Positions 1 through 5,717 of a stretch of DNA of 5,717 bases are shown in pieces. The DNA lies in NCBI GenBank assembly GCA_003165495.1, contig PMMB01000174.1:1-5717 (forward strand), given 5' to 3'. The notes beneath the pieces are model-generated. The model searched no databases and was not told where the DNA came from. It saw only the letters and a program-made list of their open reading frames with translations. A program made the translations under genes and the position numbers. The stretch's first letter is position 1, and each line of letters starts with the position of its first letter. The DNA is from Gammaproteobacteria bacterium (GTDB lineage Bacteria > Pseudomonadota > Gammaproteobacteria > Steroidobacterales > Steroidobacteraceae).

Positions 1-1110
1 CGCGAGACCACCGCCCGCTTCGCCGCCGACAAGATCGCCCCGCTGGCGGCCGAGATCGACGCCTCCAACACCTTTCCCCGCGCGCTGTGGCCGCAAATGG
101 GCGCGCTGGGCCTGCACGGCGTCACGGTGGAAGAGGAATTTGGCGGCCTGGGCCTGGGCTACCTGGAGCACGTGGTGGCCATGGAGGAGGTGTCCCGCGC
201 CTCGGCGTCGGTGGGGCTAAGCTACGGGGCGCACTCGAACCTCTGCGTCAATCAAATCCGCCGCTGGGGATCGGACGACCAGAAGCGCCGCTATCTGCCT
301 CGCCTGATCAGCGGCGAGCATGTCGGCGCCCTGGCCATGAGCGAGGCGGGGGCCGGCTCGGACGTCATCTCCATGCAGCTGCGCGCCGACCGGCGGGACG
401 GCGGCTATGTGCTGAACGGCGCCAAGTTCTGGATCACCAACGCCCCCCACGCCGACGTGGTTGTGGTCTACGCCAAGACCGACGTGGAAAACGCCAGCCG
501 GGGCGTCACCGCCTTCATCGTCGAGAAGGGCTTCGGCGGGTTTTCCGCCTCCAGGAAGCTCGACAAGATCGGCATGCGCGGCTCCGACACCGGCGAGCTG
601 GTGTTCGAGGACTGCGAGGTCCCCGAGGAGAACGTGATCGGCCCGGAGAACGGCGGGGCTGGCGTCCTGATGAGCGGCCTCGACTACGAGCGCACGGTGC
701 TGGCGGCCGGGCCGCTGGGGATCATGCAGGCCTGCCTCGATACAGTGCTGCCCTACGTGCGCGAGCGCAAGCAGTTCGGCCGGCCGATCGGCACGTTCCA
801 ACTCATGCAGGGCAAGATCGCCGACATGTACGTGGCCCTCAATTCGGCGCGCGCCTATGTCTACGCCGTGGCCAAGGCCTGCGACGCCGGCCACACCACC
901 AGGTTCGACGCGGCCGGGGCCATTCTGCTTGCTTCGGAAAACGCGGTGAGGACTTCGCTCGAGGCGATCCAGGCCCTGGGCGGGGCAGGTTACCTCAAGG
1001 AATTCCCGGTCGAGCGGCTGCTTCGCGACGCCAAGCTCTATGAAATCGGCGCCGGAACGTCGGAGATCCGCCGCATGCTGATCGGCCGCGAGCTGTTCGG
1101 GGAGGCCTAG
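1..1110 (+). CDS. Acyl-CoA dehydrogenase, isovaleryl-CoA dehydrogenase type (5' end outside window)
   Basis: An FAD-dependent acyl-CoA dehydrogenase, probably oxidising isovaleryl-CoA to 3-methylcrotonyl-CoA in leucine breakdown and passing electrons to electron-transferring flavoprotein. The frame is open from base 1, and the first visible residues (RETTARFAADKIAPLAAEID) already match the family's N-terminal helix. The true start therefore lies upstream, probably about 20 residues away, and the ATG at 97 is internal. 369 residues are visible. The family signature AMSEAGAGSD begins at visible residue 112. The motif LDYERTVL carries Glu230 where isovaleryl-CoA dehydrogenases have their catalytic base. 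The GAGTSEIRR motif has Ala351 where MCAD-type enzymes carry theirs. Both points favour the isovaleryl branch over short- or medium-chain enzymes. A related branched or terpenoid acyl-CoA dehydrogenase remains possible. Third codon positions are almost all G or C, unlike the downstream genes. The stop overlaps the next start by one base. Confidence 0.9.
   Translation, partial: RETTARFAADKIAPLAAEIDASNTFPRALWPQMGALGLHGVTVEEEFGGLGLGYLEHVVAMEEVSRASASVGLSYGAHSNLCVNQIRRWGSDDQKRRYLPRLISGEHVGALAMSEAGAGSDVISMQLRADRRDGGYVLNGAKFWITNAPHADVVVVYAKTDVENASRGVTAFIVEKGFGGFSASRKLDKIGMRGSDTGELVFEDCEVPEENVIGPENGGAGVLMSGLDYERTVLAAGPLGIMQACLDTVLPYVRERKQFGRPIGTFQLMQGKIADMYVALNSARAYVYAVAKACDAGHTTRFDAAGAILLASENAVRTSLEAIQALGGAGYLKEFPVERLLRDAKLYEIGAGTSEIRRMLIGRELFGEA
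1099..1104 (+). promoter_or_regulatory. Ribosome binding site for the GntR-type gene
   Basis: A purine-rich GGGGAG(G) stretch at the end of the dehydrogenase gene lies about five bases before the GTG at 1110. It supports that non-ATG start, since no in-frame ATG occurs until deep within the DNA-binding domain. It also implies translation coupled to the dehydrogenase. Confidence 0.6.
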
Positions 1111-1835
1111 TGACCGATCTATTCGTGCCTCTCGACGATCATCCGGCATACCGCCAAATCGCGAATGTCATCGAGGAGCGTATCGTCGGCCGTTCACTGC
1201 GCGCCGGCGATCCATTGCCATCCGAAATGGATCTGGCGCGGCAATTCGGCGTCAATCGCTCGACCATTCGCGAGGCGATTCGCGAGCTGGAAACCCACGG
1301 CTTATTGGGCCGGGTACGCGGCGAGAAACGCCTGCGAGTCACGCGCCCGGAGCCGCGGCGCGTGAGCTCCGGTGTGAGCCGCGCGTTGGCGCTGCACGAT
1401 GTGACCTTCCGCGAGCTGTGGGAAGCGATGATGGCAATCGAACCGGTTGCCGCGCAATACGCGGCGGTGCGGCGCACCCCCGCGCAGCTACAAGCCCTGG
1501 TGCGCGCCGGCGCGCGATTCAAGCGCGAAGTCGCCGACACTACGGCTGCCGTCTGCGCCGTGGTTGATTTTTTCACGGTCGTCGCCGCGGCAAGCGGCAA
1601 TCAGGTGCTGGCCCTCTCGCAGGCACCGCTCAATCTGTTGCTCGCCCCGGCGCTCACCCGTATGATCGATCGCGTTCCGCAGGCGCGTGCCCGCATCCAC
1701 GATGCGCAGGGCAAGATCACCGATGCCATCAGACTCCGGCGCAGCGAGCAGGCACGCACCTGGATGGAGAAACACATCCGCGATTTCAAGCGCGGCCACG
1801 AGCTCGAATCGATTGAACCCAAGGGCAGGCCATGA
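1110..1835 (+). CDS. GntR family transcriptional regulator, FadR/FCD subfamily
   Basis: A 241-residue DNA-binding regulator of normal length for the FadR subfamily. The N-terminal winged helix-turn-helix spans about residues 13-78, with the typical run AYRQIANVIEERI, LPSEMDLARQFGVNRSTIRE and LETHGLL. The rest, about residues 95-230, is helical and fits an FCD ligand-binding domain (RELWEAMMAIEP, AAASGN, DAIRLRRSEQARTWMEKHI). By hand alignment three of the four usual FCD metal ligands are replaced (Val151, Phe155, Gln200) and only His222 remains, so the effector may be bound without metal, as in the fatty acyl-CoA sensor FadR. The start is GTG at 1110, sharing its G with the preceding TAG stop. 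The stop overlaps the next gene's ATG in ATGA. Its position suggests it controls this cluster, possibly in response to an acyl-CoA or semialdehyde-related metabolite; that is inference. Codon use is less G/C-biased at third positions than in the dehydrogenase. Confidence 0.88.
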   Translation: MTDLFVPLDDHPAYRQIANVIEERIVGRSLRAGDPLPSEMDLARQFGVNRSTIREAIRELETHGLLGRVRGEKRLRVTRPEPRRVSSGVSRALALHDVTFRELWEAMMAIEPVAAQYAAVRRTPAQLQALVRAGARFKREVADTTAAVCAVVDFFTVVAAASGNQVLALSQAPLNLLLAPALTRMIDRVPQARARIHDAQGKITDAIRLRRSEQARTWMEKHIRDFKRGHELESIEPKGRP

Positions 1836-2422
1836 AAAAAACTCTCGACGACGCGACACTCGACATCTTGTTTCGCGAGGCCCGTTCCTACAATCGTTGG
1901 TCGCCGGAAGCGGTGCCGGAAAAAACGCTGCGCACGCTTTATGACCTGCTCAAGTTGGGACCCACTTCGGCCAACTGTTGTCCCGCGCGGTTCGTCTTCG
2001 TGACCAGCACGGCAGCCAGAGCCACGCTGGTCGGCTGTGTCGGGCCGGGAAACGTGGTCAAAGTCGAACAAGCGCCGGTCACCGTCATCATCGGCATGGA
2101 CGAAAAATTCTACGAAAAGATCCCTTTTCTATTTCCGCAAAAGCCGCAAATCGCGGACATGTTCAAGGATCCCGCCGGCGGCATGGTTCACATGATGCGC
2201 AATGCATCGCTTCAAGGTGCGTACCTGATCCTGGCGGCGCGTTCGTTGGGTCTGGATTGCGGCCCCATGTCCGGATTCGACAATGCCAAAGTCGACACTG
2301 CGTTCTTCGGCGGCACTTCGGTCAAGTCGAATTTCATTTGCGCACTTGGCACCGGGACCACCGAACTGCTGTTCCCGCGCAACCCCCGCCTGCCGTTCGA
2401 CGAGGCATGTAAAATTATTTGA
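1832..2422 (+). CDS. rutE: RutE-like malonic semialdehyde reductase (nitroreductase family)
   Basis: A 196-residue FMN-dependent reductase of the nitroreductase fold, the same length as E. coli RutE. RutE reduces malonic semialdehyde, a toxic product of uracil breakdown, to 3-hydroxypropionate with NAD(P)H in the cytoplasm. Seen in the sequence: AR-x-x-N at 17-21, followed by Trp23; GPTSAN at 43-48 followed by CCPAR; the motif EKFYEKIPFLFP at 91-102; RNASLQGAYLI at 123-133; GLDCGPMSGFD at 140-150; and a closing KSN then LPFDEAC near the C-terminus. These line up with RutE as I recall it over the whole length. The ATG at 1832 overlaps the regulator's stop (ATGA) and is preceded by AGGGCAGG at 1822-1829. 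No other rut genes are visible, so the substrate may be another small semialdehyde, quinone or nitro compound. The symbol denotes family membership, not proven pathway. Confidence 0.87.
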   Translation: MKKTLDDATLDILFREARSYNRWSPEAVPEKTLRTLYDLLKLGPTSANCCPARFVFVTSTAARATLVGCVGPGNVVKVEQAPVTVIIGMDEKFYEKIPFLFPQKPQIADMFKDPAGGMVHMMRNASLQGAYLILAARSLGLDCGPMSGFDNAKVDTAFFGGTSVKSNFICALGTGTTELLFPRNPRLPFDEACKII

Positions 2423-2510
2423 TTCCCTACCGCAAGGCCGTGGCGTTCAGCGGCGATCCGTGGTGATACGCGTTCGCGTCGGTGTGAATGATGTGCTCAT
2501 GGGATGTTTT
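2423..2510. other. Convergent intergenic gap, no clear terminator
   Basis: These 88 bases lie between the ends of two converging genes. Only weak inverted repeats are present, for example ACGCG-TT-CGCGT at 2468-2479, and none is followed by a T-tract on either strand. Termination here may be Rho-dependent or lie inside the opposing gene. Confidence 0.4.
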
Positions 2511-2903
2511 CTAGAGAATTAGTTCTCGCAGCGTATCGGCGCCCATCGGGTCATGCAAATTGGTGCTGAACGACACCAGCACCATCATCGACTCGCCGGT
2601 ATTGCGAAACGCATGCACTACCCCGGGCGGTATGATCAGGCGCCAGATTTCCCCTGCCGGCACCTCGAGATCGCGAATCGTCCCCGCCTCCTTGAGGCGG
2701 ATCAGGCAGGGCCCCACGATGCTGGTGGTTTCCACGGCCGTTCGATGCACATGGTTGCCGCGCACTTCATTGGGCTGAGTGAGCACGACATGCACGTTCC
2801 TCTGGCCTGCGAGCTCCGCATCGGTCAACGGTTCGAACAAACTCCCGCGCGCGTCGCGATGCGTCTTCACGGATTGCACGATGACCCGCTGCGTATTCGG
2901 CAT
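2511..2903 (-). CDS. Stand-alone cupin, CapF/WbjC C-terminal-like (possible sugar epimerase)
   Basis: A 130-residue single-domain cupin. Early residues carry DARGSLFEPL, a motif typical of nucleotide-sugar epimerase-type cupins and of the C-terminal domain of CapF/WbjC, bifunctional enzymes in UDP-N-acetyl-L-fucosamine synthesis. Cupin motif 1 is complete (GNHVHRTAVE: His51, His53, Glu58) and motif 2 is complete (PPGVVHAFRN: His97), giving the full three-His, one-Glu metal site. The domain is not fused to a short-chain dehydrogenase and no polysaccharide genes are visible, so the substrate is unknown; a sugar epimerase role is inference from fold and motifs. The ATG at 2903 is preferred over the ATG at 2909 because AAGGA at 2909-2913 sits five bases before it, whereas it directly abuts the upstream ATG. 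The gene lies 33 bases after the protease stop on the same strand, so it may be transcribed with it. Confidence 0.8.
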   Translation of the reverse strand: MPNTQRVIVQSVKTHRDARGSLFEPLTDAELAGQRNVHVVLTQPNEVRGNHVHRTAVETTSIVGPCLIRLKEAGTIRDLEVPAGEIWRLIIPPGVVHAFRNTGESMMVLVSFSTNLHDPMGADTLRELIL

Positions 2904-2908
2904 ATCCA

Positions 2909-2913
2909 TCCTT
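2909..2913 (-). promoter_or_regulatory. Ribosome binding site deciding the cupin start
   Basis: Read on the minus strand this is AAGGA, five bases from the ATG at 2903 and overlapping the first base of the ATG at 2909. The spacing suits only the inner ATG for ordinary initiation. Confidence 0.55.
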
Positions 2914-2936
2914 AAGATTATAGCCGAGCGGTGCCG

Positions 2937-5438
2937 CTATCGTGGAGATCGACGGCCGACCTGTCGCCGCTTTGCGAGCAGCACGCCGGCAACGAACATC
3001 ATGTCCAGCCAATCCCAGGCACCGCCGCCGCTCTTGCTCGGCACCGTCACGGTGAGCGAGGTTGACGCACCCGCCGAGTTGCTGCCGGCCGGAGCCGTCG
3101 AGAGTGCTTTTGCGGCTATCGCGTTGGCGTAGGTACCCGCCGTCGCACTTTTCACGCTCATGATCATGGAGCAGCTGCTGTTGGCCGGAATATTGGCGCC
3201 GGCCAGGGTCACGGCGCTCGCGGAGCTGGTCAAGGTCCCGGATCCACCGGTGCAGGTCGTCGTCGGCGCCGGTGAGGTCTGGACCGTGAGATTGGCGGGG
3301 ACGGTCTCCGTAAAACCTGACTGAGTCAATGCAAAGCCATTCGCATTGTTGAAGGTGATGGTGAGCGTCGAGGCGGCATTCTCGGCCACACTGGTCGGAG
3401 AAAATGCTTCGGTGACCGTGGGCGCTACGGGCGTGACGGTCATCGCCGTTGGGCACGCGGTGGCTGCCGTGCCGGGGGAGGACGGGGCGTTTACGGTCGC
3501 CGCACCGCTGGCATTGAATGCAACGCTGGCGGTTTTATCCATATGGCCGGCCGAATCGGTCACGGTCAGCAGTAGGGTGCCTGCGCCGGCGGAGGCGACC
3601 GTCACCTTCGCCGCGCTTGCCCCCGCCTGAATGGTGACCCCGCCGCTTACCGTCCAAGCATAGGACGCAATGGTTTGGTTGCATGCTGCAACGCTGCCGC
3701 TGGCGTCGAACATTGTGTTGCTGCCGCCGGCGGATATCGCCGCGATCGGATCGAGGGCCGCGTTGACGGCGCTCAGCGCATTGACCATACCCGCGCCGCA
3801 TTGGGTGCCGTCATTGGGGCAGGCGCATTCTCCGCTCGTTGGATCGTTGGCGGGACAAATAGGGAGACCGGTCGGCTGAGGAAATAGAGTCGCGCTGGAT
3901 TGAAGTCTTAGGATCAACTGCGGCGGCGTGAGATTGGCGTTGACCGCGCGCATCAGGGCCGCAATTCCCGACACAACCGGCGCTGAGAAGCTGGTTCCAA
4001 GATTGAAGTTGGTCTGGTCCGTGTAGATATTGGTGCTGGGAACGGTCAGCCCCGAATTGGAGGTCGTGTCGATCGATCTCAGGCAAGGCCCCGCCAAATT
4101 GACACAGTTGCCCGCTGGCGCCGAAACACTCACCTCAGCGCCAAAACTGCTATAGCCCACCTTCGTTCCAACATTGCGCAGTCCGGCAACCGCGAGAACG
4201 CCGGGACAGTTGCCCGGCGCATCGACGGGTGCGTTCATACCTGGCGTACCGCCGTTTCCGGCGGAAGCCACGATGAGCACCCCCATCTTGATAACGATGG
4301 GAAGCTCGCTTACGTACGGATCCGTGCATTTCCCGCTACCGCCCAAACTCAAGTTGATTATGTCGGCGGGGTACGGATTATCGGGAACCCCGCTCACCGG
4401 GAGGCCTGCCGCCCATTCGATTCCGGCAATGATGTCCGAGTCGTAGCCGCCGCATTTACCCAGCGCTCTTACCGGCAAAATGTAGGGGTTCCAAGTCATT
4501 CCGGCGATGCCGACGCCATTGTTGGTGAGCGCGCCCAAGATGCCCACGACACGCGTTCCATGCCATGAGCTGTCGGAGATAGGGCAGGTTGCAGAAGGGA
4601 AAAGGCTGTTTCGCTGATCGGAGCTGTTGATCCAGTCGCCGGGATCAGATGGGTCCGGATCCCAGCCGTCGCCGTCGTTGGCAATAAGGAAGGTGCCTAG
4701 CGCAACTCCGGTGGTCGGATTGTAATCTTGATCCACGAAATCGTACCCCGGCAGCAGACGCCCGCCGAAGCCAGCCCGCAATAAATCGGGATGGTCAAAT
4801 CGCACACCGGTATCGACATCGGCGATGACAGTTCCCGAGCTGCCTGTGGTAATGGACCAAGCGGAGATCGCGTCGGTCGCTGACAAATCTTGAGTCGCGA
4901 CCCCATCCACCAAAATGGTCGCCGCGCTCGGGGTAAGCATGAACCACTGACCGCTGCTGGGGATGCCGGGGTTCGCGACGAATAACGGATCGTTGGGCAT
5001 CGCATGCGGGTAGCGACGTTGATCGATGTCGGCAAACTGGACGGCTGGATCCGCCCGCAAGGTCTTGAGCGCCTCATTGAGGTCGGCACCATAGAGCGTC
5101 TTCTGCAAGTACATCACATGCATGCTGGGCGTAATCTGCCGCGACCTTGCCATCGCCAATCCGGTCCGTTGGGCGAGGCCGGCGACGTCCGCATCCGACG
5201 TCTCAGCCTGGACAATCGTGACGCTTTGCGCCCGAGCACGGAGCTTGATCGACTTGACCACCGTGTTGCCGGCTACGGCGCGAAAACCCACGATCAATCG
5301 TTTAGCTTCAGGGCCGATCTGGACGGAGTGCGTGCGCACAGGATTCCATTCCGGCGCCGCCGCTTGCGCGAGCCCAAGAGTCAGGTTTATCGCACCGCCA
5401 AAAGTGAGCACGAGGAACAGTCTTCCGATTCCTGACAT
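2937..5438 (-). CDS. Secreted S8 (subtilisin-family) serine protease with PKD-like and C-terminal sorting domains
   Basis: An 833-residue exported endopeptidase. The signal peptide covers about residues 1-27 (MSGIGRLFLVL, hydrophobic core, AQA). Residues about 40-150 look like an inhibitor I9-type propeptide. The catalytic domain spans about 165-560 with Asp209 in DVDTG, His293 in WHGTRV, oxyanion-hole Asn395 in ASAGNGG and Ser483 in GTSFSAP, so the triad is intact. Between Asp and His lies a long Asp-rich loop (GDGWDPDPSDPGDW), as in the Xanthomonas, Burkholderia MprA and Dichelobacter extracellular proteases. Cys282/329 and Cys371/411 could form disulfides. A PKD-like domain follows at about 567-642 (MFDASGS, SYAW), then a DUF7933-like domain at about 676-798 (AFSPTSVAENAASTLTITF). 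The end is GGG, a hydrophobic stretch and KRR, like GlyGly-CTERM sorting tails. The ATG at 5438 has GGAG seven bases upstream and begins a proper signal peptide. The longer frame, from TTG at 5513, would put 25 unlikely residues in front. Confidence 0.93.
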   Translation of the reverse strand: MSGIGRLFLVLTFGGAINLTLGLAQAAAPEWNPVRTHSVQIGPEAKRLIVGFRAVAGNTVVKSIKLRARAQSVTIVQAETSDADVAGLAQRTGLAMARSRQITPSMHVMYLQKTLYGADLNEALKTLRADPAVQFADIDQRRYPHAMPNDPLFVANPGIPSSGQWFMLTPSAATILVDGVATQDLSATDAISAWSITTGSSGTVIADVDTGVRFDHPDLLRAGFGGRLLPGYDFVDQDYNPTTGVALGTFLIANDGDGWDPDPSDPGDWINSSDQRNSLFPSATCPISDSSWHGTRVVGILGALTNNGVGIAGMTWNPYILPVRALGKCGGYDSDIIAGIEWAAGLPVSGVPDNPYPADIINLSLGGSGKCTDPYVSELPIVIKMGVLIVASAGNGGTPGMNAPVDAPGNCPGVLAVAGLRNVGTKVGYSSFGAEVSVSAPAGNCVNLAGPCLRSIDTTSNSGLTVPSTNIYTDQTNFNLGTSFSAPVVSGIAALMRAVNANLTPPQLILRLQSSATLFPQPTGLPICPANDPTSGECACPNDGTQCGAGMVNALSAVNAALDPIAAISAGGSNTMFDASGSVAACNQTIASYAWTVSGGVTIQAGASAAKVTVASAGAGTLLLTVTDSAGHMDKTASVAFNASGAATVNAPSSPGTAATACPTAMTVTPVAPTVTEAFSPTSVAENAASTLTITFNNANGFALTQSGFTETVPANLTVQTSPAPTTTCTGGSGTLTSSASAVTLAGANIPANSSCSMIMSVKSATAGTYANAIAAKALSTAPAGSNSAGASTSLTVTVPSKSGGGAWDWLDMMFVAGVLLAKRRQVGRRSPR

Positions 5439-5445
5439 AAAAACA

Positions 5446-5449
5446 CTCC
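5446..5449 (-). promoter_or_regulatory. Ribosome binding site deciding the protease start
   Basis: GGAG on the minus strand, seven bases before the ATG at 5438. It supports this start over the in-frame TTG at 5513. Confidence 0.6.
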
Positions 5450-5592
5450 AAAACCGATGTAACGGGTCGCAACCACTGCCAGCGTCCCCGCATTTCCGCA
5501 CGAAGACTAGCAATGATGAAGAGGCCAGACTGAGAACTATGACAGCAAAGGCTGCCAGAAATCATGGGGGCTTCAGCCTGCAAGAACCAATC

Positions 5593-5608
5593 GTCGGCGG
5601 CCGGCGAC
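5593..5608. repeat. Near-perfect 16-base palindrome in the divergent promoter gap
   Basis: GTCGGCGGCCGGCGAC pairs at seven of eight positions with its own reverse complement, with a single G/G mismatch in each arm. It lies between the divergent protease and aldehyde-dehydrogenase-like genes, about 30 bases upstream of a possible -10 element. It could be an operator for a dimeric regulator, but it is all G/C apart from the outer T and A, so chance is a real alternative. Confidence 0.35.
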
Positions 5609-5638
5609 ACATTACCTGCGGCCCGTGCCGCCAGCGGG

Positions 5639-5644
5639 TAGAAT
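5639..5644 (+). promoter_or_regulatory. Possible -10 element for the right-edge gene
   Basis: TAGAAT differs from the sigma-70 consensus at one position and would give a leader of about 30 bases containing the ribosome binding site of the next gene. No good -35 box sits 16-18 bases upstream, so the call is tentative. Confidence 0.3.
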
Positions 5645-5668
5645 GTCGGCCAGGAATAAATGAATTTT

Positions 5669-5674
5669 GAGGGG
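5669..5674 (+). promoter_or_regulatory. Ribosome binding site for the right-edge gene
   Basis: GAGGGG, seven bases before the ATG at 5682: a strong Shine-Dalgarno match at good spacing in an otherwise A/T-richer stretch. Confidence 0.6.
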
Positions 5675-5681
5675 CGATTTA

Positions 5682-5717
5682 ATGACTTATGACAATCGGC
5701 AGTTCTACATTGACGGC
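5682..5717 (+). CDS. Probable aldehyde dehydrogenase, N-terminal 12 codons only
   Basis: The frame starts with ATG after a strong ribosome binding site and runs open to the window edge, giving MTYDNRQFYIDG. The tail QFYIDG is the usual opening strand of NAD(P)-dependent aldehyde dehydrogenases, which oxidise aldehydes to acids; it normally continues with a Trp-Val step just past this point. Twelve residues cannot fix the subfamily or prove the family. The gene is divergent from the protease and separated from it by 243 bases. If the call is right, it is a second small-aldehyde enzyme in the neighbourhood besides the RutE-like reductase. Confidence 0.55.
   Translation, partial: MTYDNRQFYIDG

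Noticed and set aside
87..1149. Long alternative frames over the dehydrogenase on both strands (87-1043 forward, 217-1149 reverse)
   Set aside because: Their proteins are Arg/Gly/Ala-rich with no family motifs, and the dehydrogenase frame explains the region completely. They arise from the strong G/C third-position bias.
2468..2479. Inverted repeat ACGCG-TT-CGCGT as a terminator of the reductase gene
   Set aside because: The two-base centre is too tight for a stable hairpin and no T-tract follows.
2514..2527. GAGAA-TTAG-TTCTC hairpin at the end of the cupin gene
   Set aside because: It has a five-base stem rich in A/T, lies inside the last codons, and has no following T-run on either strand.
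2927..2938. AGCGG-TG-CCGCT inverted repeat over the protease stop codon
   Set aside because: Arms are short, the centre is only two bases, and there is no T-tract, so it is not a credible terminator.
5439..5513. Upstream extension of the protease to TTG at 5513
   Set aside because: It would put 25 residues, including charged ones, ahead of a good signal peptide, and the ATG at 5438 has its own GGAG at ideal spacing.
5504..5564. Minus-strand promoter candidates for the protease (TAGTCT with an upstream TG, and CATAGT)
   Set aside because: Neither has a recognisable -35 box at 16-18 bases, so no specific promoter can be supported.
5122..5670. Forward open frame of 182 residues antisense to the protease 5' end and crossing the divergent gap
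   Set aside because: No recognisable domain; its stop lies just before the real right-edge gene, and it runs opposite a well-supported signal peptide and propeptide.

Overview
The window looks like a piece of a GC-rich proteobacterial chromosome, most likely beta- or gammaproteobacterial. The lineage is inferred from the secreted S8 protease with a Gly-Gly-Gly / hydrophobic / Lys-Arg-Arg tail, the RutE-type reductase and the GntR/FCD regulator. No rRNA, tRNA, CRISPR array, insertion sequence or phage gene was seen. Coding density is high.

Left part (1-2422, + strand) is a compact three-gene run. It holds the 3' part of an isovaleryl-CoA-dehydrogenase-type acyl-CoA dehydrogenase, a GntR/FadR-type regulator whose GTG start shares one base with the dehydrogenase stop codon, and a RutE-like nitroreductase-fold protein (probable malonic semialdehyde reductase) that overlaps the regulator by four bases. 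The overlaps suggest one transcript with coupled translation. The dehydrogenase has almost exclusively G/C at third codon positions. The regulator, the reductase and the protease do not, so a composition boundary falls exactly at the first overlap.

Middle (2423-2510) is an 88-base convergent gap with no convincing terminator.

Right part (2511-5438, - strand) holds two genes read leftwards: a large secreted subtilisin-family protease (signal peptide, I9-like propeptide, complete catalytic triad, PKD-like domain, DUF7933-like domain, C-terminal sorting-type tail) and, 33 bases downstream of it, a small stand-alone cupin resembling the C-terminal epimerase domain of CapF/WbjC-type sugar enzymes. 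For both genes the ribosome binding site favours a start inside the longest open frame.

The 243-base divergent gap (5439-5681) separates the protease from the first 12 codons of a + strand gene that resembles an aldehyde dehydrogenase. The gap holds a near-perfect 16-base palindrome and a possible -10 element.

I see no clear new system. The points most worth a second look are the composition break inside a translationally coupled gene pair, the regulator/RutE pairing without visible rut genes, the apparent loss of metal ligands in the regulator's FCD domain, and the protease's C-terminal signal.
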